This document shows positions 53,520 through 62,412 of a DNA stretch of 64,000 nucleotides, piece after piece. Both the position numbers and the translations under genes were made by a program. The notes beneath the pieces were generated by a model. It did not search any database and was not told where the DNA came from. It saw only the letters and a list, made by a program, of their open reading frames with translations. How positions within the stretch are numbered: position 1 is the stretch's first letter; every line of letters starts with the position of its first letter. Source of the stretch: Sulfobacillus thermosulfidooxidans (lineage in GTDB: Bacteria > Bacillota > Sulfobacillia > Sulfobacillales > Sulfobacillaceae); assembly GCF_001280565.1 (NCBI RefSeq), contig NZ_LGRO01000001.1, positions 1,612,001-1,676,000 on the forward strand. Reading direction: 5' to 3'.

Positions 53520-53996
53520 TTATATTGCCCTGTTGGAGAAAATTTTAATCTTGCCATCGGCATCTTCTCGAATTTCATGCGTCGGTACCAGCAAAGCTCC
53601 GTGCAATAAGTCTTCGAGTAATCCGCGGCTGATCACAATTTGATGAACGGCTAAACTATTTTCATCAATTATCAAATCTTTAATGCGTCCGACCAAGTCG
53701 CCATTGTCCCGCCACACGGGGCGGTTCATCACCAGCTTTTGAGCGTGTAGGGTTTTCCACCACGACCGGGGTCTCTTCAGGGCATATGATCTCCGGCGCA
53801 GCTGAATCTCCATCAACGTCACCGAAACCACCTCAGGTTCAGCCGGAATATAAAAGCGGCTAATGGCCGTGCGAACCCCAAAGCCATCGATAACGCCTTC
53901 TGGCCACCGGATTACAATATCTTCTACCCATCCCCAGTGTCCCGCCTTTCCGTAAAGGGTCACAGGGAGATGCAATAAATGCCATCGGCTGACCAT
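53520..53996 (-). CDS. PRC-barrel domain protein
   Basis: This 158-residue protein has two PRC-barrel-like halves: LPVTLYGKAGHWGWVEDIVIRWPEG (residues 10-34), and NRPVWRDNGDLVGRIKDLIID (about 91-111) with VPTHEIREDADGKIKIF. The second is the more typical copy (V-x-x-x-x-G-x-x-VGxIxDLxID). Such domains mediate protein or RNA contacts, as in RimM and photosynthetic reaction-centre H. The partner is unknown. It sits 21 bases downstream of mnmA on the same strand. Confidence 0.82.
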   Translation of the reverse strand: MVSRWHLLHLPVTLYGKAGHWGWVEDIVIRWPEGVIDGFGVRTAISRFYIPAEPEVVSVTLMEIQLRRRSYALKRPRSWWKTLHAQKLVMNRPVWRDNGDLVGRIKDLIIDENSLAVHQIVISRGLLEDLLHGALLVPTHEIREDADGKIKIFSNRAI

Positions 53997-54017
53997 TTTT
54001 GCCTCTCCATTCCCGCT

Positions 54018-55079
54018 CTACTTGTGAATTCTCCCCCCGGCCACTAAAACATCATTTTGATAGAGTACCGCCACTTGTCCCGGGGAGATCGCCCACTGCG
54101 GTTGGTCAAAAATAATTTCTGCATCCTCGCCGCGGTCCATCCACCACGCCGGTTCCGGTTCCATGTTGTAACGAATCTTAGCCTCGCCCCGCAATTTGTT
54201 TGCAGAAACGGGCAAAACATAATTTACGCTGGTGACATGTACAGCCTGCTCCAGAACATCTTCTTTGTCTCCTACCACGACGTGATTGGTCTTCGCATCG
54301 AGTTTTACCACATAACGTGGGGCCGATGAGCTAATTCCCAGTCCACGCCGCTGCCCAATGGTGTAAAAGGCAATGCCCCGGTGACGGCCGAGAACCTGTC
54401 CCTTGGTATCCACCACTTCCCCCGGCTTCACGGCCTCGGGCCGATGCGATTCCAAATACCCTTGATAATCATTTTTGGGCACAAAACATAACTCTTGACT
54501 CTCCGCCTTATGAGCCGTGACTAAACCATAGCGTTCAGCGATGCGTCTGGAGTCCTCTTTATAGTATTCCCCCAAGGGAAAGAGCAAATGAGCCAAATCA
54601 TCTTGGCGCATCGTATAAAGTAAATAGCTCTGGTCTTTGGCATGGTCAATGCCGCGCATCAAATAATATAATCCATCCCGTTCTTGTAACCGCACATAAT
54701 GTCCTGTGGCTAAATAATCAGCCCCCTGCTGCGAGGCCCATTCCCACATCGCGCCAAACTTGATATACCGATTGCATAATGCGCAGGGATTGGGTGTCAT
54801 CCCCGCCAAATAAGCCTCTTCAAAAGGCAAAATCACCCGCTCATAAAAAGGTTGTTCAACGTCGACAAGATAATGCGGAATTCCCAATTTTTTCGCGACA
54901 CGCCGGGCATCAACGATGGCCTCTAATGAGCAACAACTATTCGTGGTCTCGGCCGGCAAATGACGCATGGTGACACCAATCACATCATATCCCTGCTCTA
55001 AAAGTAAAGCGGCCGCTGTCGATGAGTCGACGCCGCCGCTTAGACCTACTACTACGGTTTTCGCCACTCTATCCCCCAC
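54018..55079 (-). CDS. mnmA: tRNA-specific 2-thiouridylase MnmA
   Basis: MnmA thiolates U34 of tRNA-Lys, -Glu and -Gln. The 353 residues hold the PP-loop LSGGVDSST (13-21), catalytic Cys102 in NPCALCNRYIKF and the second active Cys198 in ESQELCFV, with DYLATGHYVR in between. The start is GTG at 55077-55079, 11 bases inside the regulator gene; a second in-frame GTG 12 bases later (55067) is also plausible. The gene order rrf2-mnmA is common in Clostridia, although the usual cysteine desulfurase between them is missing; SufS at 21 kb may supply the sulfur. Confidence 0.95.
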   Translation of the reverse strand: MGDRVAKTVVVGLSGGVDSSTAAALLLEQGYDVIGVTMRHLPAETTNSCCSLEAIVDARRVAKKLGIPHYLVDVEQPFYERVILPFEEAYLAGMTPNPCALCNRYIKFGAMWEWASQQGADYLATGHYVRLQERDGLYYLMRGIDHAKDQSYLLYTMRQDDLAHLLFPLGEYYKEDSRRIAERYGLVTAHKAESQELCFVPKNDYQGYLESHRPEAVKPGEVVDTKGQVLGRHRGIAFYTIGQRRGLGISSSAPRYVVKLDAKTNHVVVGDKEDVLEQAVHVTSVNYVLPVSANKLRGEAKIRYNMEPEPAWWMDRGEDAEIIFDQPQWAISPGQVAVLYQNDVLVAGGRIHK

Positions 55080-55527
55080 CTTCTAATAAGGTTGCAATAT
55101 TCCGTTTGAAATGTTCCCGTTGCAAATCGATCAACATTTGAAAGCTCATTGACGACATCGTCGCAATCAGCGCTTCTTGAACACGGCTCCACACGTCAGG
55201 TCCCACGCAAAAATCCATGTCTGGACACCCTTGGGCGTCTTCTGAGCTACAATCCGTGAGGACAATTGGACCCTCCACTGCATCAACCACATCACTCACC
55301 GAAATCTCCGCCGGAGGTTTAGCCAACATGTACCCTCCCTGGGCTCCTCGTAAACCGCGAACTAAACCAGCTTTTTTGAGCGGTCCCATCAGTTGCTCTA
55401 AATATTGTTCCGAAATGTTTTGTGCTTTAGCGATCCAACTCACGGCAACGGGTCCTTGCCCATAATGCAAAGCCAATTCGTAGACGGCTTTGACACCATA
55501 TCGACCCTTGCTCGAGATCTTGATCAT
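55069..55527 (-). CDS. IscR-like Rrf2 family Fe-S regulator
   Basis: A 152-residue winged-helix repressor of the Rrf2 family. MIKISSKGRYGVKAVYELAL and the recognition part SEQYLEQLMGPLKKAGLVRG, then LRGAQGGYMLAK, are the DNA-binding region. Cys93, Cys101 and Cys107 (TDCSSEDAQGCPDMDFCV) match the three cluster-ligand cysteines of IscR, with C-x7-C-x5-C spacing, and argue against the cluster-free CymR type. It probably senses Fe-S status and represses the suf operon, where a matching operator is found. It overlaps mnmA by 11 bases. Confidence 0.9.
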   Translation of the reverse strand: MIKISSKGRYGVKAVYELALHYGQGPVAVSWIAKAQNISEQYLEQLMGPLKKAGLVRGLRGAQGGYMLAKPPAEISVSDVVDAVEGPIVLTDCSSEDAQGCPDMDFCVGPDVWSRVQEALIATMSSMSFQMLIDLQREHFKRNIATLLEGGG

Positions 55528-55565
55528 GAGACCCCACCGTCCTTAGGCTCTGTTCCAATAACTTT

Positions 55566-55594
55566 AAAGTATCATTCTCGGTGAATTCGGTCAA
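55566..55594 (-). promoter_or_regulatory. Candidate promoter of the IscR-like regulator and mnmA
   Basis: On the minus strand TTGACC (55589-55594) and TACTTT (55566-55571) are 17 bases apart, with TG before the -10 box. Transcription would begin near 55559, 32 bases before the ATG. The -35 box is strong (5/6), the -10 box weak (3/6) but extended. Confidence 0.45.
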
Positions 55595-55657
55595 TGGAAA
55601 GCCGCACAACCCCTGCTTGAGGTTTTTCTAGAGGTTAACTCAAATCAACTAAGTGAC

Positions 55658-55673
55658 TAGTCATAAATGACTA
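55658..55673. promoter_or_regulatory. 16-bp palindrome upstream of the regulator promoter
   Basis: TAGTCAT-AA-ATGACTA is a perfect inverted repeat of seven bases with a two-base centre. It shares the GACTA/TAGTC half-sites with IscR boxes but in everted order, so it is not a standard IscR box. It lies 64 bases upstream of the -35 box and 56 bases after the GGDEF gene. It may be an autoregulatory or unrelated operator. Confidence 0.35.
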
Positions 55674-55728
55674 TCTTATTCGCAGCAATCTTCCCCAGCA
55701 ACGCAGCAATGCGATGACACCGACAATT

Positions 55729-57405
55729 TTACGGTTGCTCAAAATCCCAATCATGAAGATGCGCTGCAGACAACGCATCCGTCACAACAAATCCTTGAAT
55801 GCCGCGACATCCCCACGCCCGGAGTTGTTCTTTTTGTTGAGGGGTTTCTACGCCTTTGGCGATAACAGGAATATTAAGCGGCTGACATGCCCCAAGAACA
55901 GCCCGGATCGTCGCTTCACCGATTGGGGTATCCCACCCGCGAACGAGTGCCGTGGCCAGTTTCACCGCAGCAATCGGGCGACGAACCAAACTGGCCAAAT
56001 CACTGCCGTCGAGACCAAAATTGTCACAAACCAAATGATAACCTTGTCCCGTTAAGACGGCCAGGGCTTCCGTAATGACAGGATCGTCACTCGCTAACAA
56101 CGACGCGGGGACATTCAGCCAAATCGAATCAGGTACCAGTTCAGGCCATTTTTTCTGCCAACTTTCCCATTGCGAAAAGAAATCCGCCCGCAACAAGTCC
56201 GCAGCCGTTACGGGCAAGGCAATCCCTCCCGTCCGGTTCTCCCACCGGGCCCATTGATCTAAAGCATGCTCCCATACCCAGCGGTCTAATTGGAACAATA
56301 CCGGATGGTGATACAATGCCGGTAAAAATTCGCCAGCACGATGCAAGTGCTGTTGCGCATCTTGATAGCGCACAAGCACCTCCCACGTCCAGATAGTTCC
56401 CGTGGATACATCCAAAACTGGCTGATAGAAGATGTGCATTTGGTTGTCGGCCAGTGCCTTGGCAATGCGTTCTGGCCAGGGCGAATCCCATTTTTCCGGA
56501 TTTATGTTTTGACCATGCTTCTCTGAATACAAAATGCGGTCAGCATGGTGAATCAAAGCACTAAGGCTGGTCCCTTGAGTCGGAAATTGGGCCATTCCCC
56601 ACGAGGCAAATAATTTCACCGTGGTTTGTTCATTTAACAAAATCGGTTCATTAAAGATGCCGTCAAGCTTCGTTAAAATTCGCTCTTGACCTAAGTCGTC
56701 GGGAAATCCAGGTAACAAAAACAGAAACTCATCGCCACCCCATCGTCCGACCCAATCGGTATGACGTAACTGTTTTTTCCAGCGGTGGCTGATGGTTCGC
56801 AGCACCGTATCCCCGGCTTGATGACCTAGTGTGTCATTTATTGTTTTAAACCCATCCAAATCCACCAGAACCAACGTAAACGGTTGCCGAGAATTAATAA
56901 GCGCTTGTCCTTGAATTTCCGTTGCCAAACGGTTAGGGAGACGGGTGACCGGATCTTGCCAACCAGCCACGGTTAACGCCACATTGGCCAGGTTCCGTAA
57001 CGAGCGCATCACCCTTTTTATGCCGGTTGCAACATGGGCAACAGAATGCCACGCACTAGAGGCGAAATCATCTCCCGTCAGCATTAATTGAATCAATCGC
57101 CCATGTAACATCAACCAATCATCCGGGGTTAGCCGGCGCAATAGCCAATCAGCAGGCAGATGATTCGAGTCATCAGGCGACATCGCGAGTTGTTCAATAA
57201 ACTGTGACAATGCGGCATGTAACTCTTCTGTATCGGTCACGTGCCTTTGCTTAACCCGTTCGACAATGGAAGGCACAACATGACGAGCCATGGCCGCCCA
57301 TGGCCACTGGCTCACAAGACTTTTGTCCCTTTCGCTCCATTCACAGGGATCGGGATGGGCCGATTCGGCCCATAATCCGTGATCTACCCCATTATTTGCT
57401 CCCAT
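55729..57405 (-). CDS. Diguanylate cyclase with degenerate EAL domain
   Basis: This 558-residue protein has a helical N-terminal part (1 to about 145) of unknown type, then GGDEF and EAL domains. The GGDEF is intact: DPVTRLPNRL, VDLDGFKTINDTLGHQAGD and RWGGDEFLFLLPG (223-227), with an inhibitory RxxD site at 214-217. The EAL domain has lost key residues: EVL (342-344) for EAL, CDNFG with Asn462 for DDFG, VKLA (Ala484) for LKID and AKGVE (Lys517) for AEGVE. It should therefore make c-di-GMP and perhaps bind but not degrade it. It stands alone before the rrf2-mnmA pair. Confidence 0.9.
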   Translation of the reverse strand: MGANNGVDHGLWAESAHPDPCEWSERDKSLVSQWPWAAMARHVVPSIVERVKQRHVTDTEELHAALSQFIEQLAMSPDDSNHLPADWLLRRLTPDDWLMLHGRLIQLMLTGDDFASSAWHSVAHVATGIKRVMRSLRNLANVALTVAGWQDPVTRLPNRLATEIQGQALINSRQPFTLVLVDLDGFKTINDTLGHQAGDTVLRTISHRWKKQLRHTDWVGRWGGDEFLFLLPGFPDDLGQERILTKLDGIFNEPILLNEQTTVKLFASWGMAQFPTQGTSLSALIHHADRILYSEKHGQNINPEKWDSPWPERIAKALADNQMHIFYQPVLDVSTGTIWTWEVLVRYQDAQQHLHRAGEFLPALYHHPVLFQLDRWVWEHALDQWARWENRTGGIALPVTAADLLRADFFSQWESWQKKWPELVPDSIWLNVPASLLASDDPVITEALAVLTGQGYHLVCDNFGLDGSDLASLVRRPIAAVKLATALVRGWDTPIGEATIRAVLGACQPLNIPVIAKGVETPQQKEQLRAWGCRGIQGFVVTDALSAAHLHDWDFEQP

Positions 57406-57603
57406 ATCTATGCCTCATTTAACATTGACGTTGGCTCCAAGACAGGAATGTCTGGAAATTTTAGTCTGGTTTTCTAACGCTTCATCCGCCTTTGGTGACA
57501 TCTTGCACTTCCATATTCGGGAATATTTTACATGTTCTTACCCATTTTGCCTAATATTTCGAAAGGAATAGGTGAACAAGATTTCACCGTGATAATTCGC
57601 AGG

Positions 57604-57645
57604 AAACAAAGACAGCAGAGCCGTCCCCTGCTGTCTTTGTTTTAG
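57604..57645. terminator. Long terminator hairpin after the sdh operon
   Basis: AAACAAAGACAGCAG pairs perfectly with CTGCTGTCTTTGTTT (57604-57618 with 57628-57642), a 15-bp stem with a nine-base loop. On the minus strand it lies 24 bases after the sdhB stop and its 3' arm ends TTTGTTT; on the plus strand it is followed by TAG. Confidence 0.75.
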
Positions 57646-57665
57646 AATAGAGTTTCACAATACCG

Positions 57666-58430
57666 TTATCCCTTGGTAGGAACACTTTGAGATGATTCAT
57701 CTTTTTTGCCAAGACGGCGGAAGAAACTCCGAATGGGATCGTAATAGCGGTCAGCGACTCGCTCTTTTAGAGGAATGATAGCGTTGTCCGTAATATGGAT
57801 ATGTTGCGGACAAACCTCTGTACAACACTTGGTCACATTGCACATACCGATCCCCGCCTCATTTTTCAATTGGGGTATCCGGTCCGCACGATCCGCAGGA
57901 TGCATCTCGAACTCGGCCATTTTGACCATAAAACGTGGGCCAAAATATTCGTCTTGGGCGTGATGGTCGCGCAAAACATGGCAAACATCTTGGCATAAGA
58001 AACATTCGATACAATGGTGAAATTCTTGGATACGGTCGACATCCCACTGCTGCATCCGAAATGGTGCCGCTGTTTCCGGATGAAACGTAGGAATTTTTTT
58101 GGCCACTTCATAATTCCACGAAACATCTGTTACCAAATCTTTAATAATTGGGAACGTCCTCATAGGTTGAATATGCACCACTTGGCCCTGGTAGTCATCC
58201 AAACGGGTTTTGCACATGAGTTTGGGCATGCCGTTTATCTCAGCAGAACAGGAACCACAGTGAGCCGCCTTGCAGTTCCAGCGCACCGCCAGATCCGGAG
58301 CATCATGAGCCTGAACATAATGGACAGCATCTAAAACAACCATGCCCGGAATGGCTGGCACGTAATATTCCCGTTCTTCTCCCCCGTTTTGGTCACCGCG
58401 AAAAATCCTTAACACAAACTGGTCGCTCAT
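57666..58430 (-). CDS. sdhB: Succinate dehydrogenase/fumarate reductase iron-sulfur subunit
   Basis: SdhB passes electrons from FAD to quinone through three clusters. The 254 residues have the [2Fe-2S] set Cys53, Cys58, Cys61 and Cys73, a first ferredoxin motif CIECFLCQDVC (140-150) and a second CNVTKCCTEVCP (197-208). The ATG overlaps the sdhA stop as ATGA. The second ferredoxin motif reads KCCTEVCP with a doubled Cys, which is compatible with the usual 3Fe-4S/4Fe-4S ligands. It is the last gene of a three-gene operon. Confidence 0.94.
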   Translation of the reverse strand: MSDQFVLRIFRGDQNGGEEREYYVPAIPGMVVLDAVHYVQAHDAPDLAVRWNCKAAHCGSCSAEINGMPKLMCKTRLDDYQGQVVHIQPMRTFPIIKDLVTDVSWNYEVAKKIPTFHPETAAPFRMQQWDVDRIQEFHHCIECFLCQDVCHVLRDHHAQDEYFGPRFMVKMAEFEMHPADRADRIPQLKNEAGIGMCNVTKCCTEVCPQHIHITDNAIIPLKERVADRYYDPIRSFFRRLGKKDESSQSVPTKG

Positions 58431-60208
58431 GACGATGCCCCTTTCCGCTGATTGGGATTATCAGAAGCTTCACGTCCCGGTGCTAGAGGTTTCGCACAAA
58501 TTTCCTGAAGAGCCAAAGGCATGGTCGGCACCGGGACCCGCTTGATCCGGTCCCCATCCGGAGAATACTCATGAACAAAATTCCACTTGCCCATTTCTTC
58601 GAGTTCGTCCGGATAATCCGTACGCCAGTGGGCACCCCGGCTTTCCTTTCGTTCCAATGCGCCACGAATGATGAGTTCTGATAAGGTCAACATATTTTCC
58701 ACATCAAAAACAGCATGCCAACCGGGATTATAGGTTCGCCCGCCTTGCGCTCCCATATTCTTGGCGCGTTCTTGAAGTTTCAAAACCTTTTCGAGACCTT
58801 CCTCCAATGTCTGTTGATCCCGGACAATTCCTGCATGCGTCGACATAACCGCTTGCAGTTCTTCATGAATGGTGTAAGGATTCTCTCCATTGGGCCGATT
58901 AAAGGGTTCAAGAACTCGCGTCACTTCTTCTTCGATTTGGGACTCGGGAATATTCACATCTCCCTTGCGAGAACCCGCAAAATCGCGGGCCGCAATGCCG
59001 GCTCGGCGCCCGAACACCAAAATGTCCGCCAGCGAATTGCCGCCAAGACGGTTGGCCCCATGAAGACCACAAGCCACTTCCCCGGCAGCAAATAAGCCAG
59101 GAATGTTTGTGGCGCAGGTTTCCGCGTGGGCCTTTACCCCGCCCATGGTGTAGTGGCAGGTTGGCGCCACCTCAAATGGCGACTTGGTAATGTCCACGTC
59201 CCCGAGGGTCAGTAATTGCTCGTACATCCCGGGCAACTTTCGCTTGATAAAGTCGGCACCCTTATGACTGATATCAAGCCAAGCCCCCCCATGTGGTGTC
59301 CCCCGTCCCGCTTGCACCTCTTTAAAAATGGACCGGGCTACCACATCACGCGTCGAGAGCTCTTGCCGCTCAGGATCATAGCGCAACATAAAGCGCTCTT
59401 TTTCCGAATTATAAAGAATACCGCCTTCACCACGCACACCTTCTGTGACCAATAATCCCGCAACTCCAGGCGGCCAAACCATACCGGTAGGATGGAACTG
59501 AACCATTTCCATATCTTGAAGTTCAGCTCCGATTCGATATGCCATGGCCGCCCCATCACCTGTGCTTTCCCACGAGTTCGAGGTTACCTTATACACTTTG
59601 CCCCATCCGCCCGTTGCCAGCACCACAGCTTTCGCCTTAAACACAACAAAATGCCCATCGGCACGGTAGTAACCGAAAGCTCCCGCAATTCGGTCCTTAT
59701 CCATTAACAGGCGGGTAATGGTCACTTCTTGGAAAATACTGATATCCATCGAAATGGCCTTGTATTGCAACGTGCGTAGGAGTTCCATGCCCGTGCGGTC
59801 CCCTATGTGAGCAAGACGGCGAAAACTATGTCCCCCAAATGCCCGCTGCATAATCAAACCTTCTGGGGTCCGGTCAAATACAGCGCCCCACTGCTCGAGT
59901 TCCAAAACCCTAGCAGGAGCTTCTTTAGCGAAAACCTCAACCGTCCGAAAGTTATTGATATAGTGTCCACTTTTCATGGTGTCATAAAAATGTGTCTGCC
60001 AACTATCTCGACTGTCCACATTCCCAATAGAGGCGGCAGCTCCCCCTTCAGCCATGACAGTGTGGGCCTTCCCAAGAAGCGACTTGCCAATCACCGCGAC
60101 AGACAGCCCGCCACCAGCCGCCGCTTCCACCGCCGCACGTAACCCGGCTCCTCCGGACCCTAAAACCAACACGTCAAATGAGTGAGTTTCCATCGTTTCA
60201 ATATTCAT
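58427..60208 (-). CDS. sdhA: Succinate dehydrogenase/fumarate reductase flavoprotein subunit
   Basis: SdhA oxidises succinate (or reduces fumarate) on a covalently bound FAD. The 593-residue protein has VLVLGSGGAGLRAAVEAA at 13-30, His49 in KAHTVMAEGG as the likely FAD attachment site, EGLIMQRAFGGHSFRR and APTCHYTMGGVKAHAET in the active site, and NRLGGNSLADILVFGRRAG near the C-terminal half. Its ATG overlaps the stop of the anchor gene by one base (TGATG). Sequence does not decide between the oxidase and reductase direction; an aerobe would use it as complex II. Confidence 0.95.
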   Translation of the reverse strand: MNIETMETHSFDVLVLGSGGAGLRAAVEAAAGGGLSVAVIGKSLLGKAHTVMAEGGAAASIGNVDSRDSWQTHFYDTMKSGHYINNFRTVEVFAKEAPARVLELEQWGAVFDRTPEGLIMQRAFGGHSFRRLAHIGDRTGMELLRTLQYKAISMDISIFQEVTITRLLMDKDRIAGAFGYYRADGHFVVFKAKAVVLATGGWGKVYKVTSNSWESTGDGAAMAYRIGAELQDMEMVQFHPTGMVWPPGVAGLLVTEGVRGEGGILYNSEKERFMLRYDPERQELSTRDVVARSIFKEVQAGRGTPHGGAWLDISHKGADFIKRKLPGMYEQLLTLGDVDITKSPFEVAPTCHYTMGGVKAHAETCATNIPGLFAAGEVACGLHGANRLGGNSLADILVFGRRAGIAARDFAGSRKGDVNIPESQIEEEVTRVLEPFNRPNGENPYTIHEELQAVMSTHAGIVRDQQTLEEGLEKVLKLQERAKNMGAQGGRTYNPGWHAVFDVENMLTLSELIIRGALERKESRGAHWRTDYPDELEEMGKWNFVHEYSPDGDRIKRVPVPTMPLALQEICAKPLAPGREASDNPNQRKGASS

Positions 60209-60963
60209 CAGAATAACCTCACATCATGGATTACGCCCATTATCAACAGGCGAATATAGAGATCCGCGATCCACACGGAAAAGAGTGATGCCCATGCCCA
60301 AGCTCCATGAAAGGCATTGGCTTCGGAAACCCGGTGCCATAAATTGTAGCGTAGGGTCTTTTTCCCATGGGCCGTACAAGAAAAGCAATCTTTCCGGCCG
60401 CCAATCAAATTCCTAAAAGCATGGCAAGAAAAGGTGTAACCCGTCAACAAAATGGCGTTAATTAAGAGAATAATGGAGCCAAGCCCCACCCCAAACCCAT
60501 TGGGAAATATAAAGGCTTGCACAACATCTTTCCACAAAAAGATCAACACGATAACTGCTAAATACCACGCATAACGGTGCAAGTTATTAATTTTCCATTC
60601 ACCCTTATAAGGGCGATTTTGATGCGATTTAGGCTCGGATACGGCACATCCCATAGGATGGCACGTAAAAGCCCGGTAATATTCTTTCCGATAGTAATAA
60701 CAGGAAAATCGAAAAACAAAGGGAATCCAAACCACATACAACGCCGTCAATAAATGAAAACCAAACCACCCCGCAACATCCGGAGAAAAGAACGGCGAGA
60801 CGTAATTATGATAAGTTCCTGTATTATGGAAAAGGACTTCCCATAATGAATAAATGACAAATCCACCTAAGGCAACAATGGTAAAGGCCGGTTCTACCCA
60901 ATAGGGCAGTTTGCCAGCAGGCTTTATAGGCCGGCTGGGGCCTGGTTGACTCGCCTGTGCCAT
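60208..60963 (-). CDS. sdhC: Succinate dehydrogenase membrane anchor subunit
   Basis: The 251-residue protein has about five membrane helices (approximately 25-45, 65-88, 128-150, 160-180 and 222-242). It contains several histidines in helices (GFHLLTALYVVW and LTGYTFSCHAFRNLIGG) that can ligate haem, and a cytoplasmic loop with CHPMGCAV. This resembles the single anchor of the actinobacterial-type enzyme rather than the Bacillus SdhC, an uncommon choice in a spore former. It is the first gene of the operon. GGGGGATG precedes the ATG. Confidence 0.85.
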   Translation of the reverse strand: MAQASQPGPSRPIKPAGKLPYWVEPAFTIVALGGFVIYSLWEVLFHNTGTYHNYVSPFFSPDVAGWFGFHLLTALYVVWIPFVFRFSCYYYRKEYYRAFTCHPMGCAVSEPKSHQNRPYKGEWKINNLHRYAWYLAVIVLIFLWKDVVQAFIFPNGFGVGLGSIILLINAILLTGYTFSCHAFRNLIGGRKDCFSCTAHGKKTLRYNLWHRVSEANAFHGAWAWASLFSVWIADLYIRLLIMGVIHDVRLF

Positions 60964-61039
60964 TCACATCCCCCTCTTTACAGCAATGATGGCGTTTGTT
61001 GTTCATGTTCTCAGTGTGAATACATGCTCAAGTATAGCG

Positions 61040-61065
61040 CAACCGGATTTTCACGGATCCGGTTG
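61040..61065. terminator. Hairpin between rarA and the sdh operon
   Basis: CAACCGGAT / ATCCGGTTG (61040-61048 with 61057-61065) is a 9-bp perfect stem with an eight-base loop, 18 bases after the rarA stop. On the plus strand TCGTTTT follows; on the minus strand the tail CGCTATAC is not T-rich, so it is a weak terminator for rarA. Confidence 0.5.
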
Positions 61066-61083
61066 TCGTTTTAGGCAAAAGAT

Positions 61084-62406
61084 TCAGACATTCGGCTCGA
61101 AACCTTGACGTCGTCTGGTTTCGAGGTCTATCATCAGGGTCTTTTCGTGACCTTGGTCGCTGCCTTCAAATATCTGGATATTCGCCATGTCCTCGGGGAG
61201 ATAACGCTGATCAACATAATGGTGGGGAAAATCGTGAGGGTAGCGATATCCTTGATGTAAAGTCCTTTCGCCAAAATGATTATCGCGCAAATAGGACGGC
61301 ACTTCACTTTGAGGATAACGCTCGAGGACTTCGTCGAGTTTTCCTAAGGCTTTGACCACACTATTGGACTTCGGTGCCGCCGCAATATAGAGAACCGCTT
61401 GAGCCATAGGGATGCGTGCCTCCGGTAATCCAACAGCTTCTAATGCCGTCCAGGCCGACGTCGCCACAACAAGTGCCATTGGATCCGCCAATCCCACATC
61501 TTCAGCCGCATGGACCATAATACGCCGCATAATATACCTGGGATCTGTTCCCCCGGCCAAGAGACGTCCAAACCAGTACAGCGCAGCATCCGGATCCGAT
61601 CCCCGCAGGCTTTTGATGAACGCCGACGTCAGATCATAGTGCATATCTCCCATGCGGTCATGGTAATGCCGGCTCGATGTCATCACTTCATCGAGGTGAG
61701 TCATACGGAGAACCCGGCTTCCCTTCGCATCAGCTAAAATCGCCATTTGCTCCAACACACTTAAAGCAAAGCGTCCATCACCGCCCACACGCTCCGCTAT
61801 TGCTTCGAAAACTCCTTCGTCTCTTTGCCCGTCATGGTGCCACCATTCACTACGCCTGGTCCATGCGCGTTCCAAGATAGCGATGACTGCTTGAGCATTT
61901 AAGGGTTTGACTTCCAGGAGCAGGCAACGGGATAACAATGCCCGGTTGATAGAAATCCAAGGGTTGTCCGTGGTTGCCCCAAACAGCACGAGAGTGCCGT
62001 CCTCGACAAAGGGCAATAAGACATCTTGCTGTGCGCGGTTAAAGCGGTGGATTTCATCGAGAAAAAGCAATGTCCCCTTACCGTTGAGATTCCATCGTTC
62101 CCGGGCTTGATCCGCTAGGGTCCTGATTTCTTTCACTCCACTATCAATAGCCGACAATGCAACAAAAGAGAGACCCACCTGTTCGGCCACGATCCGTGCT
62201 AAGGTAGTTTTGCCTGTTCCCGCCGGCCCGTGAAAGATGATGGACCGGACCTTCCCCTTTAACATCGAGCGAATAATACCGTGAGGGCCGGTCAAGTGTT
62301 CTTGACCGGCCACCTCCTCAAGGGTTCTCGGACGCAATTTCCAGGCTAAAGGTGCATGTTGTTCGCGACTGTTTTCGCCGGCACTGGCGAATAAATCTCC
62401 ATTCAC
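61084..62406 (-). CDS. rarA: Replication-associated recombination protein RarA (MgsA)
   Basis: RarA is an AAA+ clamp-loader-like ATPase that acts at stalled replication forks. The 440 residues show Walker A GPAGTGKTT (60-68), Walker B LLFLDEIHRFNRAQQD (113-128), sensor GATTDNPWISIN, an arginine finger region ALLSRC, and the C-terminal MgsA domain (HYDLTSAFIKSLRGSDPDAA, then LYWFGRLLAGGTDPRYIMRR). GTG at 62404-62406 is the start. It follows the threonine aldolase gene by six bases, in a trxA-aldolase-rarA operon downstream of a probable 6S RNA. Confidence 0.95.
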   Translation of the reverse strand: MNGDLFASAGENSREQHAPLAWKLRPRTLEEVAGQEHLTGPHGIIRSMLKGKVRSIIFHGPAGTGKTTLARIVAEQVGLSFVALSAIDSGVKEIRTLADQARERWNLNGKGTLLFLDEIHRFNRAQQDVLLPFVEDGTLVLFGATTDNPWISINRALLSRCLLLEVKPLNAQAVIAILERAWTRRSEWWHHDGQRDEGVFEAIAERVGGDGRFALSVLEQMAILADAKGSRVLRMTHLDEVMTSSRHYHDRMGDMHYDLTSAFIKSLRGSDPDAALYWFGRLLAGGTDPRYIMRRIMVHAAEDVGLADPMALVVATSAWTALEAVGLPEARIPMAQAVLYIAAAPKSNSVVKALGKLDEVLERYPQSEVPSYLRDNHFGERTLHQGYRYPHDFPHHYVDQRYLPEDMANIQIFEGSDQGHEKTLMIDLETRRRQGFEPNV

Positions 62407-62412
62407 CGACCC

